Assembly (NCBI RefSeq): GCF_000282035.1 | Contig: NZ_AKKA01000081.1 | Span: 25,195 to 89,194, forward strand | Source: Rhizobium sp. CF122 | GTDB taxonomy: Bacteria; Pseudomonadota; Alphaproteobacteria; Rhizobiales; Rhizobiaceae | Length of the DNA stretch: 64,000 bases | Direction of reading: 5' to 3' | Made by a program: the position numbers and the translations under genes | Part shown: piece after piece, positions 8,185 through 17,278 of the stretch | How positions within the stretch are numbered: position 1 is the first letter of the stretch | How the letters are laid out: the number at the start of each line of letters is the position of its first letter | Notes under the pieces: model-generated | Databases searched by the model: none | Seen by the model: only the letters and a program-made list of their open reading frames with translations | Told to the model about the DNA's origin: nothing

Positions 8185-9621
8185 TCAGTCTTGCCAGCGC
8201 GCCGAAAGGCGCACATGTGGTTCGTATTCGAAGTTGCGATCGAACGGGAAGATCGGTCGAGCGCGTCGGTTACTTACCAAGCCTTCGATGTCCTGGTTCA
8301 CGACGCCCCCAGTCAATGCCATCAGGTTCGGATTGGCGATCGGCGCCAGTTCCGGGGAAAGATAACCGGACTTGACCACAAGCACCCGCACTGACTTCGG
8401 ATCGAGCCCGAGACGCTCGAAATCCGCTACATTGTGATAGGGACGCCGCCGTGCCGCGAGCACCACCGTAATGCCCGCAGTGCTTATGACCGCCTGACGC
8501 TCGGCGGCCGGGCCTGGGTCATCGAGGAAAAGGACTTCCGCTTCGATGCTGACAGGCGAGCTCGACGCGTCGAGGGCTGCGCCGATGCGGAGTCCGATCC
8601 TTGCACCCTTGCCGGCTGCAAAGCATGCCGCGACGGCCGGTGGATCGGTGATACCGGCAACCAGCGCTCCTTCAAATCCACGTGCCAGCAGTGCTCTCAG
8701 CACGTCGGCCCGGTCGCCAACGCCGCCACCTGTCGGATTGTCGCCGGAATCTGCCAGGATGACAGGTGCTGTCGAGGCGTTCACCACAATGTCGAGCATG
8801 GCGTCGAGCGGACCGGTAACAGGACCAAAGACAAAGTGGTCGCGCGCATTCCAATAGGATAGTGCGATCTCTTCTGCGGCTGTGACGGCCGCTTGCTTGT
8901 CCGTCGCTGTGACGACTGCGCAGGCGGTCGCCCGAGGTTCATCCGCCCACACATAGCCGATCATCAAATTGGCATCGAGGATGCCCTCGCGCTGATCGAT
9001 TGCAGACAGTGCTTTGTAGAGGCGCCTTGCGGGCTCGTCTTCGGTTGACGTTCGCTCGCCCGGCCAGAGAACCGGCACCGGAGCCCAGGCCACCCCTGGC
9101 CGCGTGCCCGATCTTAAGGTATCCACCAGCAGCGACCATGCACGCACCATCGTTTCGCGCACATCGATGTGCGGCGCGGTCCGGTAGGCCGCGAATATGT
9201 CGAGCTGGTCGATGATCCTCTGGCTGACATTGCCGTGCAAATCATAACTCGCTGCGATCACGCAATCAGGACCGACGACAGAGCGGGCAGCGGCAATCCA
9301 GTCACCCTCAGCGTCGTTCATTCCCTCGACATTCATCGCGCCGTGCATCGCAAGGTAGAGGCCTTCGAGCGGCAAGGCAGCTTTCAGCCGGTCGAGAAAC
9401 TCGGTTTTGAATGCCGCGTACGCCACCCTGGAGATCGGCCCCCCGGGCACTGCGCGCGCATGCAAGAGCGGTAGGTGCTCAACCCCATCGGCTTTCAAAA
9501 ACCCGAAGTAGTCCGAAGCCAGGAGATCCCCGCCGCGCAGAACGCGAAAGTCCTCGACTGTCATCAGCACCGGCGAATAGGTGCTGCATTCCGTGTGAAT
9601 TCCGCCCACTGCAATCCGCAT
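8185..9621 (-). CDS. M81 family metallopeptidase (MlrC-like), copy 1
   Basis: A 478-residue protein of the M81/MlrC family, whose founding member degrades linearised microcystin peptides in sphingomonads. It opens with MRIAVGGIHTECSTYSP, the usual N-terminal signature, and carries likely metal-ligand motifs in ASYDLHGNVS and APHIDVRET plus a DSGDNPTGGG loop. An upstream in-frame extension would overlap the GH20 gene and lacks family similarity, so the ATG at 9621 was taken. That start lies 9 bases after the GH20 stop. No signal peptide is seen, so it acts in the cytoplasm. Most rhizobial M81 proteins have no known substrate. A second copy lies at 14270-15730. Confidence 0.85.
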   Translation of the reverse strand: MRIAVGGIHTECSTYSPVLMTVEDFRVLRGGDLLASDYFGFLKADGVEHLPLLHARAVPGGPISRVAYAAFKTEFLDRLKAALPLEGLYLAMHGAMNVEGMNDAEGDWIAAARSVVGPDCVIAASYDLHGNVSQRIIDQLDIFAAYRTAPHIDVRETMVRAWSLLVDTLRSGTRPGVAWAPVPVLWPGERTSTEDEPARRLYKALSAIDQREGILDANLMIGYVWADEPRATACAVVTATDKQAAVTAAEEIALSYWNARDHFVFGPVTGPLDAMLDIVVNASTAPVILADSGDNPTGGGVGDRADVLRALLARGFEGALVAGITDPPAVAACFAAGKGARIGLRIGAALDASSSPVSIEAEVLFLDDPGPAAERQAVISTAGITVVLAARRRPYHNVADFERLGLDPKSVRVLVVKSGYLSPELAPIANPNLMALTGGVVNQDIEGLVSNRRARPIFPFDRNFEYEPHVRLSARWQD

Positions 9622-9629
9622 TCTCGGCC

Positions 9630-11549
9630 TCACAATTTCGGGCTCAGAGGCACGATCGCAGCGAAGCGATTCCAGTCCTTCATCGCCCGTGGCGTCCATG
9701 CGGCTTCGGCAATCGCCGGCAGGCGTGGGAAAACAAGCCGGTTGAAGTAGCCGCGTGACAGGAAATGTTCCGACCAGATGCAGGCCTGGACGCCCTTCAT
9801 CTTGTCCTTCAGGTCCTCCGGAAAGTCGCCCTCAGCTTCATAGGCGTAGGTATGGGCCGGCGGCACGGTTCCGGCCCAACTTGCGCCGGGCTCCTGAAAC
9901 GCCTCCGCCTGAACCATGTCGAGATAGTAGGCCTGGCCGGGAGTCATGACGACCTCGTAGCCTTCTTTGGCCAGGTCGATGCCAACCTGCGGGTTCTCCC
10001 AGGCCATCAGCAGTGTGTCCTTGGCTGCAACACCGCCACCATGCGCCACTTCGTTCCAACCGGCGAGCTTACGGCCGCGCGCCGTCAGCATGTCCTTCAC
10101 ACGCTTGAGGAAATGGGATTGCAGTGCGAACGTGCCTGAGATTGCCTCCTTCTCCATCAATGCCTTGGCAAGCGGAGAGGCAAGCCACGAACCGTTCGCC
10201 ACCTCGTCACCGCCAATGTGGAGGTAGGCGGAGGGAAACAGCTCGACCATCTCGTCGAGCACTTTTTCGAGAAATTCGTAGGTCAGTGGCACCGCGGGAT
10301 TGAGCGCATTGTTCGGATATCCCTGTACGGAATGATAGCTCTCCGGCGCTTCCTGGCCGTCGGTCAGACCGGGCAGTGCCGTCAACGTCGCCGTGCTATG
10401 ACCGGGGATATCAATCTCGGGGATGATCTCCACGTTCAATTCCGCAGCATGGCCGACGATGTCGCGCACATCAACCTGGGAGTAGAAGCCGCCAACAGGT
10501 TCGGCAGCGTTGCCAAGCTGCGGCAGGAGAGGCTCGTCCGGACCGCGAAGGACGCCTGTCGTCGTGAGTTCGGGATAAGCCTTGATTTCCAGCCGCCATG
10601 CCTCGTCGTCGGTCAGATGCCAATGGAAGATATTGAGCTTCAGCCAGGCGAGGATGTCGATCAGCCGCTTGATGTCGGCTGTCGGATAGAACTGACGCGA
10701 AACGTCGAGATGGCAGCCGCGCCAGCCGTACCGCGGCCGATCCGAAATCGCGCCGGAGATCGGAAAGCGAAACGTTTGCGGTTGGCTGCGAGCCCCATGC
10801 AAGAGCTGCGCAAGCGACGTCAGTCCATATTGACGCCCAGCGGCATCGGCAAATGACAATGTGATCCGCGTGGCCTTGAAGCCGAGCTTGTAGCCTTCAG
10901 GGGCAACCGTCGTATCGAGCAGAAACTGCAAGGGCCGTCCCTGCGGCGAGGCAGCGAGATTGAACGGCGCATGATCGCTCTCGAACAGACGATGGCAAAG
11001 GGAAAGCACCGTCGAGACTGCCCGCACATCGTCTGTCGACGATCCTTCCGCGGGATAGAGAACGACGGGGAAATCCTCGCCTGGCTCGGCGTCGATTTCC
11101 GCCGGCCAGGGCTGCAATGAGAACGGCAGTGAAAGCTTGCCTTCAGGAAGAAGGACCGGCGGCGGCTCGTTCACGCGTCCTTCAAGAAGCAAATCGGAAA
11201 CGGCAACCGTGACGTGCTTGCCATCCTGAAGCGTCACATAGGCGGACTTCGCACCATCGGTGCAATGGCGAGCCGGCCGGTGCAGGCCGCTGACCGTAAA
11301 AGTCCAGCTCTTTCCCGGCTCGAGAAGAAAGCCCTGCGGCGGAGCAAACTCATGGAAATTGGCGTTGCGACGCAGAAAGGTTGCGTTCCCACAAGCCTTC
11401 GCATCGATGACGCGCGTCAGCGAGGTATAGACCAGCGTGAAGCCAGAAAGCGCGACCTCGGAGAGATTGAAAAGGGAAAAGCTAAAGCGGCCGTTCGGAC
11501 CACCATCCGGCTGCCACGAACTCTCCAGGCGAAAAGGCGCCAAAGTCAT
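9630..11549 (-). CDS. beta-N-acetylhexosaminidase, GH20
   Basis: A 639-residue glycoside hydrolase that removes terminal beta-GlcNAc or beta-GalNAc. An N-terminal beta-rich region (to about residue 250) precedes the TIM barrel. The barrel has the signature GWRGCHLDVSRQFYP, then HWHLTDDEAWRLEI, and the catalytic Asp-Glu pair in YLHIGGDEV at about residues 447-448. The ATG at 11549 has GAGAGGAA upstream. No signal peptide is apparent, so it would act on imported oligosaccharides, matching the importer at 17.3-22.7 kb. It lies 25 bases after the SDR gene. Confidence 0.92.
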   Translation of the reverse strand: MTLAPFRLESSWQPDGGPNGRFSFSLFNLSEVALSGFTLVYTSLTRVIDAKACGNATFLRRNANFHEFAPPQGFLLEPGKSWTFTVSGLHRPARHCTDGAKSAYVTLQDGKHVTVAVSDLLLEGRVNEPPPVLLPEGKLSLPFSLQPWPAEIDAEPGEDFPVVLYPAEGSSTDDVRAVSTVLSLCHRLFESDHAPFNLAASPQGRPLQFLLDTTVAPEGYKLGFKATRITLSFADAAGRQYGLTSLAQLLHGARSQPQTFRFPISGAISDRPRYGWRGCHLDVSRQFYPTADIKRLIDILAWLKLNIFHWHLTDDEAWRLEIKAYPELTTTGVLRGPDEPLLPQLGNAAEPVGGFYSQVDVRDIVGHAAELNVEIIPEIDIPGHSTATLTALPGLTDGQEAPESYHSVQGYPNNALNPAVPLTYEFLEKVLDEMVELFPSAYLHIGGDEVANGSWLASPLAKALMEKEAISGTFALQSHFLKRVKDMLTARGRKLAGWNEVAHGGGVAAKDTLLMAWENPQVGIDLAKEGYEVVMTPGQAYYLDMVQAEAFQEPGASWAGTVPPAHTYAYEAEGDFPEDLKDKMKGVQACIWSEHFLSRGYFNRLVFPRLPAIAEAAWTPRAMKDWNRFAAIVPLSPKL

Positions 11550-11574
11550 ATCGGTTCCTCTCTTAATATGTCTT

Positions 11575-12351
11575 TTAATAGTGCTCGGACTGCGAGAATG
11601 TCCGAGCGATCTCAGCCTGACCGGCAGTCAGCCCGCAATCCACCGGCAAGCAGACGCCGGTAATCGCGGCAGCCTGCGGTCCGGCAAGAAACGCCACGGC
11701 GTTAGCGACATCGCTAGGGTCGACGACCCGCTGGAGCGGGTACCAGCGGCGAGCCTCTTCGAAGACGTTGGGGTTAGTGGCTGCACGCGCCTCCCATGCC
11801 TGCGTACGTACAGTGCCGGGCGCAACTGCGTTCGAACGGATACCGAGCTTTCCGTATTCTACCGCCACCAACTTGGTGAAATGCAGCAATCCCGCCTTCG
11901 CTGCGCTATAGGCGGGGTGGCCAAAGACGTTCATGCCGTTGACGGATGCGATGTTGATAACCGAGCCCTTCGACGCCTCGAGCAGATCTTCGACGGCGCG
12001 GAAGCACAAGAAGGCAGCCTCGAGATTAAGCGCATTGTCCATCCTCCAAATCTCGGGCGTGGTATCGTGGAGGCTGACGGCGCGTGCGGCCCCTGCATTG
12101 TTGACCAGCGTACGAACCGAACCAAACGAGGCGGCCTGCTTTGCCATTTCTGCGACGCTTGCTTCGCTGGTCACGTCGCAGCGGTGCGCGGCAAAGTGCT
12201 CAACTGGCCCCAGAGCGCGGGCGGCCTTCTCGGCGGCAGCAACGTCGATGTCGACCATCAGGATAACATCGTGATCTTCCGCAAGCCGCTCAGCAATAGC
12301 CCGTCCAATATCGCCCGCAGCACCGGTTACGATCGCTACCGTCTGTGTCAT
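11575..12351 (-). CDS. SDR family oxidoreductase
   Basis: A 258-residue classical short-chain dehydrogenase. The nucleotide-binding motif TGAAGDIG is at residues 9-16, NNAGAAR follows near residue 90, the catalytic serine is in INIASVNG and the YSAAK motif gives the Tyr-Lys pair. An acidic residue at the end of the second strand (VDIDV) suggests NAD(H). It lies in the RpiR-linked operon between the regulator and the GH20 gene, so it probably oxidises a sugar or a sugar-derived alcohol. Its substrate is not identifiable. Confidence 0.85.
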   Translation of the reverse strand: MTQTVAIVTGAAGDIGRAIAERLAEDHDVILMVDIDVAAAEKAARALGPVEHFAAHRCDVTSEASVAEMAKQAASFGSVRTLVNNAGAARAVSLHDTTPEIWRMDNALNLEAAFLCFRAVEDLLEASKGSVINIASVNGMNVFGHPAYSAAKAGLLHFTKLVAVEYGKLGIRSNAVAPGTVRTQAWEARAATNPNVFEEARRWYPLQRVVDPSDVANAVAFLAGPQAAAITGVCLPVDCGLTAGQAEIARTFSQSEHY

Positions 12352-12378
12352 TTTGCATCCCTTTTTGGCATGGAATTG

Positions 12379-13242
12379 TTAGTCCCCGAGCAGTTGCCGG
12401 TCGTCGCCATCGCGGTGGGCAACGAGCTGTTGCTTGATGCGACGCAGGGCCACCGCGGCCTTTGGTTGGATCGCGTAAGCAACGAGGCTGGCGAGAATAT
12501 CGACGACAGCCAGATAGGCGATCCGCGTCGAGGTGGGCCGGAAGATATTGCTTCCTTCCTGTAGGTCGATAGGAACAACAATTTCAGCTACTTGCGCGAC
12601 CGGGCTATTACTCTGGGTGAGCGCGATCGTCGTCACCTTGGACTCGCGCGCAAGCGCGAAAGCGCGTACGAGCTCGGTGTTTCGCCCGGTGAAGGACGAC
12701 CCGATCAACACGTCGGTCGACTTGGCGGCGGCGGCCATCATCAATTGCATGCCATGGTCGGAGCTTGCCGTCACATGTAAGCCGAAGCGAAACAGGCGGT
12801 TTTGCAATTCGCTGGCAATCATTGACGAGTTGCCGCCGGAGCCGAAGGCATAAATCATGTCGGCGCGCGAAAGCCGTTCAGCAGCCAGTTCGATTGCAGC
12901 AACGTCCAGCGAACGATGAAGCAGGAAAAGTGCGTTCTGTGCCTTGGTGATAATGTCCTGCGCGACATCACCCGGGTTGGTGCTTTTGGGCTCCGGCTTC
13001 AGGTAACGCATACCGACATAGGCTGTCCTTGCGAGCTGGACCTTAAAATCGGAAAAGCTCTCGCAGCCTAATCGCCGGCAGAAGCGCGTGACCGTCGGCG
13101 GCGACACATCGGCCTTTTCAGCAAGCTCGATGATCGAGGCGTTGACCGCAAACTCGAAGTCATTGAGGAGGATATCCGCGATGCGGTTTTCCGAGGGCGA
13201 AAGCTTGGCCTTCTCTTCTTGCAATGTCGAGAAAATGTCCAT
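12379..13242 (-). CDS. MurR/RpiR family transcriptional regulator
   Basis: A 287-residue regulator with an N-terminal HTH_6 domain (ADVSPPTVTRFCRRLGCESF, about residues 45-65) and a C-terminal SIS sugar-phosphate-binding domain (from about residue 120, with FGSGGNSSMIASELQNRL and IGSSFTGRNTELV). GGAGGG precedes the ATG. SIS domains in this family sense phosphosugars such as MurNAc-6-P or amino sugar phosphates. The gene sits second in the minus-strand unit, after ridA, so it probably controls its own operon. Candidate operators are at 13664-13679, 22703-22718 and 22776-22791. Confidence 0.88.
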   Translation of the reverse strand: MDIFSTLQEEKAKLSPSENRIADILLNDFEFAVNASIIELAEKADVSPPTVTRFCRRLGCESFSDFKVQLARTAYVGMRYLKPEPKSTNPGDVAQDIITKAQNALFLLHRSLDVAAIELAAERLSRADMIYAFGSGGNSSMIASELQNRLFRFGLHVTASSDHGMQLMMAAAAKSTDVLIGSSFTGRNTELVRAFALARESKVTTIALTQSNSPVAQVAEIVVPIDLQEGSNIFRPTSTRIAYLAVVDILASLVAYAIQPKAAVALRRIKQQLVAHRDGDDRQLLGD

Positions 13243-13262
13243 CCCGCCCTCCGTCGTTTGCG

Positions 13263-13652
13263 CTACTGGTCCTTCGGCCTATACGCTACGCAGTCGATTT
13301 CGACCTTGCAATCGACCATCATCGACGACTGAACACAGGCCCTTGCCGGTGGGTGTTCGCCGAAATACTGCTGGTAGATCGCATTGAAGGTCCAGAAGTC
13401 GCGCGGATCATCGAGCCACACGCCGCAGCGCACCACGTGCTCAACGCCGTATCCGGCTTCTTTAAGAATCGCCAGCACATTCTCGATCGTCTTGTGCGTC
13501 TGCGCGACGATATTTCCATCGATGACTTCGCCATTTTCCATGGCAACCTGCCCCGAGACATAGAGCCAACCGTCGGCTTCGACGGCACGCGCAAAGGGCA
13601 GGGGCTTACCGCCGGCACCTTTTTGAACCGTGCCATAACGCTTGATGGACAT
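13263..13652 (-). CDS. RidA/YjgF family enamine/imine deaminase
   Basis: A 129-residue RidA-family protein with YVSGQVAM near the N-terminus, a QTHKTIENVLAILKEAGY helix and the C-terminal PPARACVQ motif, where the family's conserved arginine sits. RidA proteins hydrolyse reactive enamines released by PLP enzymes such as serine or threonine dehydratases. The ATG at 13652 has AAGGA upstream; the longer open frame beyond it is noncoding promoter. It is first in its operon and divergent from a unit that encodes a PLP-dependent D-amino acid enzyme, which gives a direct metabolic reason for its presence. Confidence 0.85.
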   Translation of the reverse strand: MSIKRYGTVQKGAGGKPLPFARAVEADGWLYVSGQVAMENGEVIDGNIVAQTHKTIENVLAILKEAGYGVEHVVRCGVWLDDPRDFWTFNAIYQQYFGEHPPARACVQSSMMVDCKVEIDCVAYRPKDQ

Positions 13653-13663
13653 CGATCGATCCT

Positions 13664-13679
13664 TGCAAATTATTTTCGT
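13664..13679. promoter_or_regulatory. Candidate RpiR operator, site A
   Basis: TGCAAATTATTTTCGT lies 12 bases upstream of the ridA start, in the 111-base divergent promoter region. It matches 13 of 16 positions with site B (22703-22718) and 12 of 16 with site C (22776-22791). Read on the minus strand the core is CGAAAATAATTT. The position would block transcription start. The link to RpiR is inference. Confidence 0.42.
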
Positions 13680-13763
13680 ATTAAGTTGACAAATGACCAT
13701 AGAAAGCAGAATTTGACCAGTGAAAACTGCCATTAATGAAAAGAATTTCAATCCGGGGGAGAT

Positions 13764-14249
13764 ATGCGCGATCCGTTCAAGAACCCATTTCCTGCGTCCG
13801 ACGTTACGCGGCACTCGATCTGGGAGATGCTGGTTTCCCGTGACATCGATGCATTCCTCGCCGCCGACTGGTCGATGGTGGAGCATGATTTCGTCGAGGA
13901 AGGCTTTATCGGGATCGATGGGCGCAAGCAGGTAAGCCCCGACAACTGGCGTCTGGCATTTCCGACGCTATCGGCCTATCGCGACGAGTGGCTGCGCCAG
14001 GCAAGGGACTTTGCGACGCAATCTTTCGCTGAAGATGCCCGCACCGCGATCTTTGCGACCACCACGCTTGAAGACATCGAGGTTGAGGGCGACATGGCGC
14101 TGGTGCGCAAGAAGTTCGACGGTGGGCTCACCAAGGCCGACGGTACGCGTGATGTGATGCAGTGGCAGACGCTTTACTATTGCCGCCTGCATGAAGATCG
14201 CTGGAAGATATGCGGCTTTACCGGCTACCTGCCGAACCCGATGGGCTGA
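13764..14249 (+). CDS. NTF2/SnoaL-like protein of unknown function
   Basis: A 161-residue soluble protein with the alpha+beta cone pattern of NTF2-like proteins: an early helix with MLVSRDIDAFLAADWSMV, then alternating strands ending in DVMQWQTLYYCRLHEDRWKICGFTGYLP. GGGGGAG precedes the ATG. It begins the plus-strand unit divergent from ridA and is followed closely by the second M81 gene. The fold hosts isomerases, dehydratases and ligand-binding proteins, so no reaction is assigned. Confidence 0.7.
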   Translation: MRDPFKNPFPASDVTRHSIWEMLVSRDIDAFLAADWSMVEHDFVEEGFIGIDGRKQVSPDNWRLAFPTLSAYRDEWLRQARDFATQSFAEDARTAIFATTTLEDIEVEGDMALVRKKFDGGLTKADGTRDVMQWQTLYYCRLHEDRWKICGFTGYLPNPMG

Positions 14250-14269
14250 TCAACACAAAGGCCGAACCC

Positions 14270-15730
14270 TTGCGCATATTCACGGCGGCGCTCGCAACCG
14301 AGACCAATACCTTTTCTCCTATCTGCGTCGATCGGCGCGCGTTCGAGGCGTCTCTGTATGCGCCTCCCGGCCAGCATCCGGAAACCCCAACCCTGTGCTC
14401 GGCGCCCATCACGGTTGGGCGCCGGGTCTGCGCAGAGAAGGGATGGGAGCTGATCGAGGGTACGGCCGCCTGGGCTGATCCGGCCGGACTGGTGAACCGA
14501 TCGACCTATGAGGGTCTACGCGACGAGGTGCTGAACCAGCTCAGGGCTGCTATGCCGGTCGATGCCGTTGTCCTCGGTCTGCACGGCGCCATGGTTGCGG
14601 CCGGCTACGAGGATACCGAAGGTGACATATTGGCGCGCGTGCGCGAGATCGTCGGGCCGGACATCCTCGTCTGCGCTGAGCTTGATCCGCACAGCCATCT
14701 CACAGCCAAACGGCTCGCGGCCGCAGATTTCTTCGTCTACTTCAAGGAGTTCCCACACACCGACTTCGTCGATCGAGCCGAGGACCTCTGGCGGATTGCC
14801 GTCGAGACCCTGGAAGGCCGGCTGGCCCCTGTCATGTCCGTATTCGACTGCCGGATGATCGACGTCTATCCGACCTCGCGCGATCCGATGCGATCCTTTG
14901 TCGACAAAGTCATGCGCCTCGAGAAGGAAGACGCAGACATCGTGTCCATCTCGGTCATCCATGGCTTCATGGCGGGTGACGTACCGGAGATGGGGACCAA
15001 GATGCTTGTTGTCAGCAACAACAAGCCTAAGAAGGGCGAGGCCTTAGCGCGTGAACTCGGCCTCGAGCTGTTTTCCAAACGCGGCACCTTCATCATGCCG
15101 CAGATCGACGAAATTGAGGCTGTGACGCAGGCCGTCGCTGCAACCTCCTGGCCTGTGGTCATCGCCGACGTTTGGGATAATCCCGGCGGCGGCACCGCCG
15201 GCGACGCTACCGTGCTTCTCCAAGAGCTCATAGATCGGAAGGTAAGTGACGCCGCGATCGGCACGATCTGGGATCCGATGGCTGTGCAGATCTGCATGGC
15301 GGCGGGGGAGGGCGCCGAGATTCCATTGCGTTTCGGCGCAAAGTCTGCACCCGGCACCGGCAACCCTGTGGACGGCGTCGTCAAGGTGGTGAAGCTCGTC
15401 GAGAACGCACAGATGCGGTTCGGTGAAAGCTATGCGCCGTTCGGGGATGCCGTGCACATCACGCTCGACGGCATCGATATCATCCTGAATTCGACGCGCG
15501 CCCAAAGTTTCGATCCAAGCCTTTTCTCCGTCATGGGGATCGATCCGACGTCCAAGAAGATCCTGGTCATCAAGTCGACCAATCATTTCTACGCCTCCTT
15601 CTCGAAAATCGCCGCGGACATCATTTACTGCTCGGCCGGAACGCCTTATCCCAACACTCCAGCCAAGACAGCCTATCGTCGGGCGCCGAAGAATATCTGG
15701 CCGATGGTCGCCGACCCTCACGGCCGCTAA
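14270..15730 (+). CDS. M81 family metallopeptidase (MlrC-like), copy 2
   Basis: A 486-residue M81 protein. A TTG start at 14270 gives LRIFTAALATETNTFSP, which aligns with the canonical M81 N-terminus, and AAAGG lies just upstream. An ATG at 14210 is in frame but would overlap the previous gene by 40 bases and add unrelated residues. Likely metal-ligand segments are ELDPHSHLT and FPHTDFVDR, with DVWDNPGGGTAGD in the C-terminal half. It is clearly diverged from copy 1, so the two may cleave different substrates rather than being a recent duplication. The next gene starts 15 bases downstream. Confidence 0.82.
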   Translation: MRIFTAALATETNTFSPICVDRRAFEASLYAPPGQHPETPTLCSAPITVGRRVCAEKGWELIEGTAAWADPAGLVNRSTYEGLRDEVLNQLRAAMPVDAVVLGLHGAMVAAGYEDTEGDILARVREIVGPDILVCAELDPHSHLTAKRLAAADFFVYFKEFPHTDFVDRAEDLWRIAVETLEGRLAPVMSVFDCRMIDVYPTSRDPMRSFVDKVMRLEKEDADIVSISVIHGFMAGDVPEMGTKMLVVSNNKPKKGEALARELGLELFSKRGTFIMPQIDEIEAVTQAVAATSWPVVIADVWDNPGGGTAGDATVLLQELIDRKVSDAAIGTIWDPMAVQICMAAGEGAEIPLRFGAKSAPGTGNPVDGVVKVVKLVENAQMRFGESYAPFGDAVHITLDGIDIILNSTRAQSFDPSLFSVMGIDPTSKKILVIKSTNHFYASFSKIAADIIYCSAGTPYPNTPAKTAYRRAPKNIWPMVADPHGR

Positions 15731-15745
15731 CGCGGAGAGCGTCAT

Positions 15746-16846
15746 ATGCAGGAAAATCCGTTCGCCGTTGTCGCCAAGCCGGGCGACAGGGTCGCCGATC
15801 TCTCGACGCCGCGGCCAATCATCGACGAGGATCGGCTGGCGGCAAACATCGCCCGCACGCAGGCCTACATGGATAAGCACGGCCTGAACTTCCGGCCGCA
15901 TATCAAGACGCACAAGATCCCAGCGCTCGCCGCTGAGCAGATCGCGGCGGGTGCGAAGGGCATCAACTGCCAGAAGATCAGCGAAGCGGAAGTCTTCGCT
16001 GCGGCCGGCTTTGAAGACATCCTGATCACCTTCAACATTCTCGGCCGGCAAAAGCTCGAGCGTCTTGGCGCGCTCAACGAGCGGATCTCCGGTCTCAAGG
16101 TGGTTGCCGATAGCGCGGTGACGGTCGATGGTCTGTCCTCCTATTTCGCATCTTCTAAGCCATTGACTGTTCTCGTAGAATGCGACACCGGCGGCGGGCG
16201 CTGCGGCGTCCAGACGCCGCAAGAAGCACGAAGCCTGGCAAAGCGGATCAACGACGCCCCCGGTCTTACGTTCGGTGGCCTCCTTAACTACCCAAAGCCC
16301 GCCTCCGCCGAGGCGGTGCAAGCCTTCCTCAGCAAAGCACTTTCGCTCCTAAAGACCGATGGGATCGCGTGTCCAATCGTTAGCAATGGCGGCACGCCCA
16401 GCCTCTTCGAGGCGCATCTCGTCACGGCCGCGACCGAGCATCGCGCAGGTACCTATATCTATAACGACCGCTCCATGGTCCGCGCCGGCCACTGCAGCGA
16501 GGCCGACTGTGCCATGCATGTGCTGGCAACGGTGGTGTCCCGTCCAACGGCTGAGCGCGCGGTCATTGACGCCGGATCAAAGGCTCTGACCTCCGATCTG
16601 CTTGGCTTCGCCGATTTCGGGACAGTTGTCGGCTATCCTGAGGCGGTGATTACAGGATTGTCCGAGGAACATGGCGTCATCGACCTGTCGAGGTGCGGCG
16701 ACCGTCGTCCTGAGATCGGCGAGAAGATCCGCATCATCCCCAACCACACCTGCGTCGTCTCCAATCTGTTCGACACGATGGTCTTTCATCGTGACGGCGT
16801 TGTAACGCGCATCGAGGATGTTGCCGCCCGCGGCCTCGTCTGGTAG
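15746..16846 (+). CDS. PLP-dependent D-threonine aldolase / D-serine dehydratase-like enzyme
   Basis: A 366-residue fold-type III PLP enzyme. The alanine-racemase-like barrel begins with STPRPIIDEDRLAANI and holds the PLP lysine in RPHIKTHK (about residue 54). The C-terminal PNHTC motif is the metal site found in D-threonine aldolases and eukaryote-type D-serine dehydratases. Members cleave or dehydrate D-3-hydroxy amino acids; D-serine dehydration yields 2-aminoacrylate, a RidA substrate. GGAGAG precedes the ATG. It ends the plus-strand unit started at 13764. Aldolase versus dehydratase cannot be decided by eye. Confidence 0.82.
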   Translation: MQENPFAVVAKPGDRVADLSTPRPIIDEDRLAANIARTQAYMDKHGLNFRPHIKTHKIPALAAEQIAAGAKGINCQKISEAEVFAAAGFEDILITFNILGRQKLERLGALNERISGLKVVADSAVTVDGLSSYFASSKPLTVLVECDTGGGRCGVQTPQEARSLAKRINDAPGLTFGGLLNYPKPASAEAVQAFLSKALSLLKTDGIACPIVSNGGTPSLFEAHLVTAATEHRAGTYIYNDRSMVRAGHCSEADCAMHVLATVVSRPTAERAVIDAGSKALTSDLLGFADFGTVVGYPEAVITGLSEEHGVIDLSRCGDRRPEIGEKIRIIPNHTCVVSNLFDTMVFHRDGVVTRIEDVAARGLVW

Positions 16847-16953
16847 GAACACAATCGCTCCAAGCGCCTTCCTTTGATGTAGAGCCCTTGACCTTACGCA
16901 ATTGAAAAACATCTTCTTTCGCGCGAGCATTAGGCGCGCGGGAGGTCAAATCG

Positions 16954-17250
16954 ATGAGAATCTCGGTTGCATTGGGAGTAGCAGCAAGTCTGTTGGCGAT
17001 CTCGGCGGCTGAACCGCCGGGGCAATGGCAAACCTATCATGGCGTACGGATGGATTCCGATCCGGTGCTGTTGGCCCGGTTCGATAGGGCGTATCGCTAT
17101 TGCGAGCCCGAAGCCGTCTATCGTGGCTCACCCTATCCGGCAAATCCTTGGCACGTGACCGCACTTAGAAGCTGCATGTACCGATTGGGGATCGTGGACC
17201 GGGGCGCCTATTCCTACCCCGCCAATAGGCTGTTTTATCCTCTGTATTGA
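16954..17250 (+). CDS. Small secreted protein of unknown function
   Basis: A 98-residue protein with a short signal peptide (MRISVALGVAASLLAISAA) and a mature part rich in Tyr, Pro and Arg, with two cysteines (YCEPE and RSCMY) that could form a disulfide in the periplasm. GGGAGG lies 8 bases before the ATG, which makes translation likely. It is separated by about 100 bases from the upstream unit and converges with the ATPase gene. I do not recognise the family. Confidence 0.65.
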   Translation: MRISVALGVAASLLAISAAEPPGQWQTYHGVRMDSDPVLLARFDRAYRYCEPEAVYRGSPYPANPWHVTALRSCMYRLGIVDRGAYSYPANRLFYPLY

Positions 17251-17278
17251 AGAGGCGAGGCCACACGGTCGGGAATGA

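Noticed and set aside
15044..16321. Minus-strand 425-codon frame over the M81 copy 2 and PLP enzyme genes
   Set aside because: Shadow frame; both plus-strand genes show intact family motifs across the same bases.
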